From: Vibrio halioticoli NBRC 102217
Lineage (GTDB): Bacteria > Pseudomonadota > Gammaproteobacteria > Enterobacterales > Vibrionaceae
NCBI RefSeq assembly: GCF_000496695.1
Contig: NZ_BAUJ01000019.1
Span: forward strand, 43,010 to 107,009
Reading direction: 5' to 3'
Length of the DNA stretch: 64,000 nt
Shown here one piece after another: positions 9,183 through 16,680 of the stretch; position 1 is the first letter of the stretch; each line of letters begins with the position of its first letter. The translations under genes were made by a program, and so were the position numbers. A model generated the notes under the pieces. The model did not search any database and had not been told where the DNA came from. It saw only the letters and a program-made list of their open reading frames with translations.

Positions 9183-9599
9183 ATGTTTAAAATAGTGTCT
9201 TTAATCGCTGGCGTGTTGTTTGGTTTAGGTATGGCGGTATCCGGTATGGTCGATCCGGTTAAAGTGATTGGATTTTTAGATGTCGCGGGCAATTGGGACC
9301 CAAGTTTAGCCTTTGTTATGGGCGGTGCGCTTAGCGTATTTTTGCCTGTCTATCTTTTGGTGATTAAGAAACGAGAAAAATCTGTGCTTGGTTTGAGCTT
9401 TTCGTTAGCCACTAACAATGCCATTGATAAACGTTTGCTCACTGGTGCGAGTATTTTTGGCATTGGTTGGGGATTAGTGGGAATTTGCCCTGGACCGGTT
9501 ATTTCATCGTTAGGCAGTGGCAATATTCAGGCAGTGTTGTTTGTGGTTACAATGCTAACAGGGTTTGTTTTTGGTGACAGGGTCACTAAATTAAAGTGA
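9183..9599 (+). CDS. YeeE/YedE half-transporter, second subunit
   Basis: 138 residues, several membrane segments. Typical second-half signatures: ISGMVDP-like SGMVDPVKVIGFLDVAGNWDP, then WGLVGICPGPVISSLGSG with the conserved cysteine. With the preceding gene it would make a complete YedE-like channel in the inner membrane. Likely co-transcribed and controlled by the upstream ArsR protein. Confidence 0.8.
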   Translation: MFKIVSLIAGVLFGLGMAVSGMVDPVKVIGFLDVAGNWDPSLAFVMGGALSVFLPVYLLVIKKREKSVLGLSFSLATNNAIDKRLLTGASIFGIGWGLVGICPGPVISSLGSGNIQAVLFVVTMLTGFVFGDRVTKLK

Positions 9600-9781
9600 A
9601 TAATGCTAGACGCACATTAATGGCGAGACTGAGTAGTGTACCTTGAAAATGTGAAATAAAACGTTTATTAGACAATAACTTATGATCCTTGAATCACACA
9701 TCAAATACCGCTTATGCTAAATTACCGCCTAGAAATATGATATGCGGCAAAGTAGACATATCCTGATGTACAGAGGGTTTT

Positions 9782-10624
9782 ATGAAGTGGGATCAACACC
9801 AAAGGTTTAGGCTAATAGAGTTAATTGCCTATTGGGAAGGTCGCTTAACGACCAAGCATTTGTGTGAAAGCTTTGGTATTGGTCGTCAGCAAGCCTCAAG
9901 AGATATCAACTTTTATATCCAACATATCTCTAAGACCAATCTTATTTACGACAGCAGTCTTAAAGGCTATGTACCCAGCGAGTGTTTTTCTGCCAAGTTC
10001 ATTACCGGTCATGCTCAAGAGTTTTTGAATTTGCTGGCAAGTCAGGAAGCCAATGCCAATATCTTCGCGCCGATGGAGTTTACGGGCGGAGCGGCATGTT
10101 CGTTGCCTATCCCTGTGCGCGAAGTTAATGCTGAACATGTACGGAAAATTTTGCTAGCCGCAAAAGGAGAATTAAGGCTAGAGATCGCCTATCGCTCCAT
10201 GAGCCAACCCGTTGCCGAAAAACGTGTTATCACGCCTCATTCTATTGTGTGTACGCCATTGCGCTGGCACGTTCGTGCTTATTGTGAAAAAAATCAACAG
10301 TACCGAGATTTCATTTTAAGTCGATTTGAAGGGACATTGACGCTTCTTGATGGATCACCATATAACAAACAACAGGACACTCAGTGGCAACGCAGTGTCG
10401 ATATTGTATTTGCGCCCGATCCGCGTCTTTCAGATAAGCAAAAAGCGATCATTCAATATGAATATGACATGCAACAGGGCACATTTATTGTGCCATGTCG
10501 TGTGGCGCTGCTTCGCTATACCTTGTATGCGCTGAATGTATACCTAGATTATGAGGATACGCTGGTCGGGCGCCAGCAATTGATTGTGGTGAATCGCGAT
10601 GAGATCCTTCGGCATATGGGTTAG
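9782..10624 (+). CDS. HTH plus WYL-domain transcriptional regulator
   Basis: 280 residues. An N-terminal winged helix (RFRLIELIAYWEGRLTTKHLCESFGIGRQQASRDI) is followed by a WYL-like domain (LRLEIAYRSMSQPVAEKRVITPHSIVCTPLRWHVRAYCEKNQQYRDFILSR in family terms) and a C-terminal WCX-like region. WYL proteins sense ligands, often nucleic acid, and related regulators (BrxR, CapW) control phage-defence genes. Here the gene stands alone beside a nuclease gene, so the target is unknown. A short palindrome (GATATG and CATATC) lies in the promoter region just upstream and may be an autoregulatory site. Confidence 0.75.
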   Translation: MKWDQHQRFRLIELIAYWEGRLTTKHLCESFGIGRQQASRDINFYIQHISKTNLIYDSSLKGYVPSECFSAKFITGHAQEFLNLLASQEANANIFAPMEFTGGAACSLPIPVREVNAEHVRKILLAAKGELRLEIAYRSMSQPVAEKRVITPHSIVCTPLRWHVRAYCEKNQQYRDFILSRFEGTLTLLDGSPYNKQQDTQWQRSVDIVFAPDPRLSDKQKAIIQYEYDMQQGTFIVPCRVALLRYTLYALNVYLDYEDTLVGRQQLIVVNRDEILRHMG

Positions 10625-10658
10625 AGTATTTTTATCTTCTTTCACATCACTTGTATAA

Positions 10659-10681
10659 CGCCCTGCAAACAAAACAGGGCG
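10659..10681. terminator. Hairpin between convergent genes
   Basis: CGCCCTG (10659-10665) pairs with CAGGGCG (10675-10681) around a 9-nt A-rich loop. The T-tract is poor on both strands, so termination strength is uncertain. Confidence 0.4.
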
Positions 10682-10716
10682 CACTTGCTAGCCTCTATTT
10701 AATCCTGCAAAGATAA

Positions 10717-11640
10717 TTAATCCTCCAAAGAAAACGACACTGGACAGTGATCACTAAGCTGATAGTTCAGCACATCTTGCTTAGCATACATATTCTGTTT
10801 CGGCAGCGAGTAGCTTAAATCCGAACTGACGATGATGTGATCAATCAAGCTTCTAAATCTATGGGTTTGATTTGGGTTACGGTTTGAGCGTATTTCACAT
10901 TTAGCTTGGCTGGTTTTACTGGCAAGTTGCGCTTTGTGAGTGTCATGGGTGAGGGTTTTCCACAACCAGTCGCCTTTATAAGCAAGGTTATGATTGAAAT
11001 CCCCCAAAATGATATAAGACTGCCCGCGACTTTCTCGTTGTACTATCCATTGGTTTAACTTTTGTGCTTGCTTTTGCACTATGTCGCAAGAGCGGTTGCG
11101 GTTCTTCTTGCCCTTACAACCGGCTTTGAGATGCACTGAGAGCAGGTGAATGTGTGTGGGGGCTTTTGCAGATGGGATTGCGGATGCGATTTCGATGTAA
11201 GTAGCAAATCGCAGTTTACCGCCTCGCTCGACATTTAAATCAATGTCGGGGTGTTCAATTACATTAAGGTCTTTTTTAAAGGCAACTCCGGTGTACTGAT
11301 TGATGTCACCAAATTGCTTGGCGGAGTGTTTAGCAAGTGCACGCTCAGAAAGCACCACAGTGTATTGCCTGCCCACTACGCGCTGAATGGCCTCAATACT
11401 GTCGACTTCTTGAAAAGCGAGTAGATCCGGTTGAATGTTTTGCAAGTAACGAGAGAGGGTGGAAAAGTCATTTTTGTCACGCTGACTTTCGGCAAACTGT
11501 GGATAACTTTGCGTAGAAAGCCAGGCTAAATTCCAAGTGGTTAATTTTAAATCTACCGCATAAGCACTTGCGGACACACATATTAGAAGCAACATATAGC
11601 AAGTAAATGCAAGTGCTTTTTTTCTAAATATTATTTTCAA
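10717..11640 (-). CDS. Exported endonuclease/exonuclease/phosphatase-family protein
   Basis: 307 residues with a signal peptide (KKALAFTCYMLLLICVSASAYA). EEP motifs in order: LTTWNLAWLS, LLAFQEVDSIEA (metal-binding Glu), LLSVHLKAGC, YIILGDFNHN (catalytic Asp and Asn) and LSDHCPVSF (Asp-His). The family contains DNases and phosphodiesterases; in Vibrio, secreted members can be extracellular nucleases, but this one is shorter than the Xds type. Probably periplasmic or secreted. Its promoter region is shared with the divergent nrdD promoter. Confidence 0.75.
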   Translation of the reverse strand: MKIIFRKKALAFTCYMLLLICVSASAYAVDLKLTTWNLAWLSTQSYPQFAESQRDKNDFSTLSRYLQNIQPDLLAFQEVDSIEAIQRVVGRQYTVVLSERALAKHSAKQFGDINQYTGVAFKKDLNVIEHPDIDLNVERGGKLRFATYIEIASAIPSAKAPTHIHLLSVHLKAGCKGKKNRNRSCDIVQKQAQKLNQWIVQRESRGQSYIILGDFNHNLAYKGDWLWKTLTHDTHKAQLASKTSQAKCEIRSNRNPNQTHRFRSLIDHIIVSSDLSYSLPKQNMYAKQDVLNYQLSDHCPVSFSLED

Positions 11641-11788
11641 AAGTTGTCATCCCCGTTCATCGCCCATCGCAAAAGTACTTTAAAAATTGCAACCCATACT
11701 AAAAAAAAAATACGTTTTTTTTTGTTCTGTGAGTGGAGTAATTTACTCGCAAAAGATCGGCCCTAAAAAAGGACACTTGACCTTTATT

Positions 11789-11802
11789 TTGATCTAAATC
11801 AA
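11789..11802. promoter_or_regulatory. FNR site upstream of nrdD
   Basis: TTGATCTAAATCAA matches the FNR consensus TTGAT-N4-ATCAA exactly. It lies about 112 bases before the nrdD start and fits oxygen-responsive activation of the anaerobic reductase. After the island insertion this promoter is the only obvious one for the imported nrdDG genes and possibly the genes behind them. Confidence 0.85.
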
Positions 11803-11834
11803 TAAAAAAGTGTGGCACATCTCGTTAAATACGC

Positions 11835-11882
11835 CCACAATATGTAGTGTCGAATATCAAATTAAATACCCTATATAGTGTA
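11835..11882. promoter_or_regulatory. Pair of NrdR-like boxes upstream of nrdD
   Basis: Two 16-mers resemble the NrdR box: CCACAATATGTAGTGT (11835-11850) and TACCCTATATAGTGTA (11867-11882). Their centres are 32 bases apart, about three helical turns, as is typical for NrdR tandem sites. They lie between the FNR site and the start codon, where NrdR would repress. Confidence 0.7.
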
Positions 11883-11913
11883 TCTGTGTATATGCTGTGG
11901 GTAAGGAGAAATT

Positions 11914-12975
11914 GTGAAACCAGTTGTTTTAAAAAGAGACGGTTCTCTTGCCCCTTTCGCCAAAGATCGCATTGTCGAAGCTATCAAAAGTGCAGGATCA
12001 GATGTTGATCAGTGCCTATCGGATTATGCTGAAGACGTTGCAAAGCAGGTAGAGGGACAACTGGCGGGTAGCCACGAAGTGGATATCCAGCAAATCCAAA
12101 CCTTAGTCGAAAATGAACTTATGCAAGGCCCATATAAAGGTCTGGCTCGTTCTTACATCGAGTATCGCCATGATCGTGATAAAGCGAGAGAGAAGAAAAG
12201 TGTTCTTAACCAAGAGATCCAAGGCCTTATTGAGCAATCAAATGCCGATCTGTTGAATGAGAATGCCAACAAAGATGGCAAAGTGATCCCAACTCAGCGC
12301 GATCTGTTAGCGGGCATCGTGGCTAAGCACTACGCCAAAACACATATTCTTCCTCGTGACATCGTACAAGCTCATGAGCAAGGCGATATCCACTACCACG
12401 ATCTTGATTACGCACCGTTTTTCCCAATGTTTAACTGTATGCTTATCGATCTTAAAGGCATGTTAACACATGGATTTAAGATGGGTAATGCTGAGATTGA
12501 TACACCAAAATCAATTTCTACAGCGACAGCGGTCACCGCGCAAATCATCGCGCAAGTGGCTAGCCACATCTACGGCGGTACCACCATCAACCGTATTGAT
12601 GAAGTGCTTGAACCGTACGTGATGAGCAGTTACGAAAAACATTTAGAAGTGGCGAAAGAGTGGGATATTCATGATCCTAAAGCATTTGCGCGCTCTCGCA
12701 CGGAAAAAGAATGTTACGACGCATTCCAATCTTTAGAATACGAAGTAAACACACTGCATACCGCAAACGGACATTATGTGGTAGAAGTTTTTTCAAATGA
12801 TGTGGGTGTATGTATGTCTCAGAAGCTCACGGTTCCTCAGCTAGATTACATAACCCCAGTATTAAAAGGCTTTGATGAGTCTAATCTATCTTCCTATCCA
12901 GCATTAAAAGTTATGCGAGAGTACTCTCACATTTTTGCAGCAAATGACGCTAACTTTCTTGCTATTGCAGCTTAA
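11914..12975 (+). pseudogene. nrdD: 5' part of native nrdD, interrupted by the island and fused to island sequence
   Basis: GTG start with TAAGGAG 7 bases upstream. Residues 1-286 are the N-terminus of class III anaerobic ribonucleoside-triphosphate reductase: ATP-cone (about 1-95) and the first part of the barrel. After Asn285-Gly286 the frame runs into island DNA and adds 67 unrelated residues before the stop. It lacks the cysteines, zinc site and glycyl radical of the C-terminal half, so it cannot be an active reductase, although a stable ATP-cone protein could be made. It is still joined to the FNR/NrdR promoter. The missing 3' half begins at about 45542; rejoined, the two give about 706 residues. 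Confidence 0.9.
12766..12780. repeat. Left island junction (attL)
   Basis: Host AACGG is followed by island ACATTATGTG. CATTATGTG (12772-12780) is the exact reverse complement of CACATAATG at the right end (45537-45545). Coding similarity to nrdD stops at this point. Confidence 0.75.
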
Positions 12976-12997
12976 TCCAATTACGTAGGACAAAATA

Positions 12998-15139
12998 ATG
13001 ATCATGAAACCAGTAACTAAATCTATCGTTATTAAACGTGATGGGGCGAAAGTGCAGTTTAATCCTGAACTGATTAAATATGCCGTACAAGCTGCTGCCG
13101 AGCAGGTAGGTTCTGTAAAACTTGATTTGAGCGATATTGTTGCCGCAAATGTAGCGGAGCAACTGATGAAGAAAGCTGAAATCAAAATTAATGATATACA
13201 GAAGTTAGTAGAATCTGAATTGATGCATCATGATGAGGATGTTGCTAGAGCGTATATCGAATACAGACACGATAGAGATATCAAGCGTGAAAAAGCTAGT
13301 GCTCTTAGCTCTGAAATTTCAGGCTTAATCGAACAAAGTAATGCTGAGCTATTAAACGAAAATGCAAATAAAGATGGTAAAGTTATACCAACTCAGCGTG
13401 ATTTATTAGCAGGTATTGTATCTAAACACTACGCTAAAAATCATATGCTGCCACGTGATGTCGTGTCAGCACATGACATTGGTCAAATTCATTATCACGA
13501 TCTTGATTACTCGCCATTCTTCCCAATGTTTAACTGTATGATTGTTGACTTAGAAAATATGTTGACGAATGGTTTTCGAATGGGTAACGCTGAGATTGAG
13601 ACTCCTAAGTCAATTCAAACAGCCACCGCAGTTACAGCGCAAATCGTAGCGCAAGTAGCAAGTCATACCTACGGTGGTACAACGTTAAATCGCCTAGATG
13701 AAGTTTTAGCACCTTACGTTACAGCCAGTTATGCAAAGCATCTTGCAACTGCTGAAAAATGGAATATTCCTGATACGAAAGCGTATGCAAAAGAGTTAAC
13801 AGAAAAAGAGGTGTTTGATTCTTTTCAATCACTAGAATATGAGATCAACACGCTATTTTCGAGCAATGGTCAGACTCCTTTTTTAAGTATAAACATAGGG
13901 TTAGGAACATCGTGGGAATCTAGGCTGATCCAAAAAGCTATCTTTGATAATCGAATTGCTGGTCTGGGTAAGAGCAAGAAAACAGCGGTGTTCCCGAAGT
14001 TAATTTTTACGATTAAAGACGGAATTAATCATAAACAAGAAGATCCAAACTACGACATTAAACAGTTGGCATTAAAGTGTTCAACTAAGCGCATGTATCC
14101 AGATATTCTGAATTATGACAAAGTTGTCGAAGTAACTGGTTCATTTAAAGCTCCAATGGGCTGTCGTAGCTTCTTAGGTAAATATGTTGATGAGCAAGGC
14201 AATGAAATTCATGAGGGTCGTAACAACCTTGGCGTTGTAAGTCTAAATCTACCTCGTATTGCTATGGAAGCAGAAGGTGAAGAACATAAGTTCTTCACAA
14301 TTCTAGATGAACGTATCGCATTGGTTAGAAAAGCTCTTGAGACACGTATTGATCGCTTGAGAGGAGTTAAAGCAAAAGTTGCTCCTATTTTGTATACCGA
14401 GGGCGCTCTTGGAGTTCGTTTAGATCCTGAAGATGAAGTTTTGGATGTATTCAAAAATGGCCGAGCTTCAGTATCAATGGGTTACATTGGCATCCATGAA
14501 ACGATTAATGCTTTATACGCTAACTCTGAAGAACACATTTACGATAGTGAAGAGTTACGTCAAAAGGGTATAGCTATTGTTAAGCGCCTTAAAGATGCGA
14601 CAGAGGCTTGGACGAAAGAAACGGGGTGGGGCTTTAGTTTATATAGCACTCCTTCTGAGAATCTTTGTACTCGATTCTGCTCGTTAGACACTAAAGAATT
14701 TGGTGTGTTAGAAAACGTTACAGATAAAGGCTATTACACAAATAGTTTCCATTTGGATGTTGAAAAGAAAGTGAATCCTTATGACAAGATTGACTTTGAG
14801 ATGCCATACCCTGCTTTAGCATCAGGTGGTTTTATCTGTTATGGCGAATACCCGAATATGCAACACAATCTTGAAGCTTTAGAAAATGTTTGGGACTACA
14901 GCTATTCTCGTGTGCCTTACTACGGAACTAATACTCCTATTGATGAGTGTTATGAATGTGGATTCACAGGTGAATTTGACTGTACGAGTAAAGGTTTTGA
15001 GTGTCCAAAATGTGGTAATCATGACTCGAAGAAAGTATCAGTAACCCGAAGAGTTTGTGGCTACCTAGGTTCTCCTGATGCAAGACCGTTCAACTCAGGT
15101 AAGCAAGAAGAAGTGATTCGAAGAGTTAAACACATGTAG
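12998..15139 (+). CDS. nrdD: Replacement anaerobic ribonucleoside-triphosphate reductase carried by the island
   Basis: 713 residues, complete. ATP-cone (about 1-100), ten-stranded barrel, zinc site CYECG...CPKCGNHD and the glycyl-radical loop RRVCGYLGSPDARPF near the C-terminus. It reduces ribonucleoside triphosphates without oxygen. It is clearly diverged from the native protein, most of all in the first 95 residues, and nearly equal in the conserved core, so it is not a recent tandem copy. ATG 12998 has AGGA 7 bases upstream and starts only 22 bases after the stop of the truncated native gene, so it can use the host FNR/NrdR promoter. The insertion target sequence (AATGGTCA, 13865-13872) is still intact in it. 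Confidence 0.93.
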   Translation: MIMKPVTKSIVIKRDGAKVQFNPELIKYAVQAAAEQVGSVKLDLSDIVAANVAEQLMKKAEIKINDIQKLVESELMHHDEDVARAYIEYRHDRDIKREKASALSSEISGLIEQSNAELLNENANKDGKVIPTQRDLLAGIVSKHYAKNHMLPRDVVSAHDIGQIHYHDLDYSPFFPMFNCMIVDLENMLTNGFRMGNAEIETPKSIQTATAVTAQIVAQVASHTYGGTTLNRLDEVLAPYVTASYAKHLATAEKWNIPDTKAYAKELTEKEVFDSFQSLEYEINTLFSSNGQTPFLSINIGLGTSWESRLIQKAIFDNRIAGLGKSKKTAVFPKLIFTIKDGINHKQEDPNYDIKQLALKCSTKRMYPDILNYDKVVEVTGSFKAPMGCRSFLGKYVDEQGNEIHEGRNNLGVVSLNLPRIAMEAEGEEHKFFTILDERIALVRKALETRIDRLRGVKAKVAPILYTEGALGVRLDPEDEVLDVFKNGRASVSMGYIGIHETINALYANSEEHIYDSEELRQKGIAIVKRLKDATEAWTKETGWGFSLYSTPSENLCTRFCSLDTKEFGVLENVTDKGYYTNSFHLDVEKKVNPYDKIDFEMPYPALASGGFICYGEYPNMQHNLEALENVWDYSYSRVPYYGTNTPIDECYECGFTGEFDCTSKGFECPKCGNHDSKKVSVTRRVCGYLGSPDARPFNSGKQEEVIRRVKHM

Positions 15140-15148
15140 TGAGGCTAA

Positions 15149-15619
15149 ATGAATTACCATAAGTACCATTCAGTAGATGTAGTGAACGGAGAGGGTACTC
15201 GCTGTACCCTGTTCGTGGCTGGTTGTGAACACAATTGTAGAGGGTGTTACAATAAATCTACATTGAACCCTAATTCAGGTCATCTGTTTACCCAAGAGAT
15301 CGAAGAGCAGATAATTGCTGATCTTAAAGATAAACGTATAAAGAGACGTGGTTTATCTTTATCTGGCGGCGATCCTCTTCATCCTGCTAACTTAGAACAA
15401 ATTTACCAATTAGTTTTAAGAGTAAAAAAAGAATGTTCAGACAAAGATATTTGGATGTGGACAGGTTACACCTTAGCTGAATTAAACCCAAAACAGCAGG
15501 CGATCGTGGAAAATATAGATGTGCTTATTGATGGGAAATTCGAGCAAGATAGTTATGATCCTGGATTACTGTGGCGTGGCTCTAGTAATCAGGTAATTCA
15601 TCACTTTAAAGATATTTAA
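15149..15619 (+). CDS. nrdG: Replacement anaerobic reductase-activating protein carried by the island
   Basis: 156 residues, a radical-SAM activase. The iron-sulfur motif is CEHNCRGC in VAGCEHNCRGCYN (CxxxCxxC), followed by the SAM-binding GGDPL of LSLSGGDPLHP. It installs the glycyl radical on NrdD. It starts 9 bases after nrdD and is about as long as the native NrdG at 46862, with many substitutions. The next gene starts 24 bases later on the same strand. Confidence 0.93.
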   Translation: MNYHKYHSVDVVNGEGTRCTLFVAGCEHNCRGCYNKSTLNPNSGHLFTQEIEEQIIADLKDKRIKRRGLSLSGGDPLHPANLEQIYQLVLRVKKECSDKDIWMWTGYTLAELNPKQQAIVENIDVLIDGKFEQDSYDPGLLWRGSSNQVIHHFKDI

Positions 15620-15643
15620 ATCAATGATAGACAAGGAGTGGTT

Positions 15644-16675
15644 ATGGCAGATTATATTAAGTACTTACCAGTTGATAATGGCGATAGCATTTTAATCAAG
15701 TCGGGTTATAAGTCAGTTCTTACGGACATTAAGTACCGTACTTCAGATGATGATGTTTATGATATTTTTGATGATATTAAAGACGCATGCTCAGACAATA
15801 AGCTAAGTCTTTATGTGTCTACTCATCAAGATCAAGATCATGTGTTGGGCTTTTCTGACGTATTTCATTGTGGCACTCCAGTCAACTGGAAAAACGATGG
15901 AAATACGTTACTAGTTTGTGAAATTGCATGCTCTGAACGAGCATTGACAGAAGATAAAACAGATCAGTCACGAGCGATATTAAACGAAATTCGCCGCCGT
16001 AACAGGCTCATAGGTACAGTTGACGCAGATAAGGATGGGAATCGCTTAAAAGTAGTCAAAGAAGGTGATAACTTATCGATGGGAACCAAACTTAAAGGCA
16101 AAGTTTTAGCCCCAAACGGTGAAGAGGCTGATGGTGAAAGCCGTAATAACAGTAGCGTGGTCGTGCGTTGGATTTATAGTGGTGATAAAAATAGTACCAA
16201 GATTCTTTTAGGTGGTGATGCTGAATGTGAAGTTTGGGAGCGCCTTGATACTGACTACAAAGCTGAAGATCTAGATTGGCATTTGTGTACTGCACCACAT
16301 CATTGTAGTTTGACTCCTTTAGCAAAAAAAGAAGACAAGACAGATAAAAATAGCGACTACGTAGATAATGACAAGGCTATTAACGCTCTTAATCATCCGT
16401 TGGGAAAAGCATTCGTAGTATCTTCTTCTAAAAAAATTAAACGGGATGATGATAATCCACCTCATTACAAAGCCAAGAATAAGTGGATTTCAATACTAAA
16501 AACTTCTGAGACAGATGAATCCAAAGAGCGTTTTTTCTGTACAGCAGAGCATGAAGAAAAAACAGCTCCTGTGGTGTTTACTTTGAATGATAACGGTATA
16601 ACTCTAGAGAAGAAATCAAAAAGTAATAATGCTACTAAAGCTACCGCAGTCAACAAGCCTACTACATATGGATAA
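15644..16675 (+). CDS. ComEC-like metallo-beta-lactamase-fold hydrolase with a glycine-ended tail
   Basis: 343 residues from the ATG at 15644 (AAGGAG 5 bases upstream; the GTG at 15638 overlaps that site). Metal ligands of the MBL fold: HQDQDH at 61-66 (HxxxDH), Asp192 in LLGGDAE and His219/220 in APHHCSL; RNNSSVVVRW near 168 is typical of the ComEC/Rec2 group. There are no membrane segments, so this is a soluble stand-alone hydrolase, perhaps a nuclease or phosphodiesterase. The last 25 residues are lysine-, threonine- and asparagine-rich, probably disordered, and end in NKPTTYG. A free C-terminal glycine next to an E1-E2 gene suggests that the tail itself may be conjugated (inference). First gene of a tight three-gene operon. 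Confidence 0.8.
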   Translation: MADYIKYLPVDNGDSILIKSGYKSVLTDIKYRTSDDDVYDIFDDIKDACSDNKLSLYVSTHQDQDHVLGFSDVFHCGTPVNWKNDGNTLLVCEIACSERALTEDKTDQSRAILNEIRRRNRLIGTVDADKDGNRLKVVKEGDNLSMGTKLKGKVLAPNGEEADGESRNNSSVVVRWIYSGDKNSTKILLGGDAECEVWERLDTDYKAEDLDWHLCTAPHHCSLTPLAKKEDKTDKNSDYVDNDKAINALNHPLGKAFVVSSSKKIKRDDDNPPHYKAKNKWISILKTSETDESKERFFCTAEHEEKTAPVVFTLNDNGITLEKKSKSNNATKATAVNKPTTYG

Positions 16676-16680
16676 TTAAT

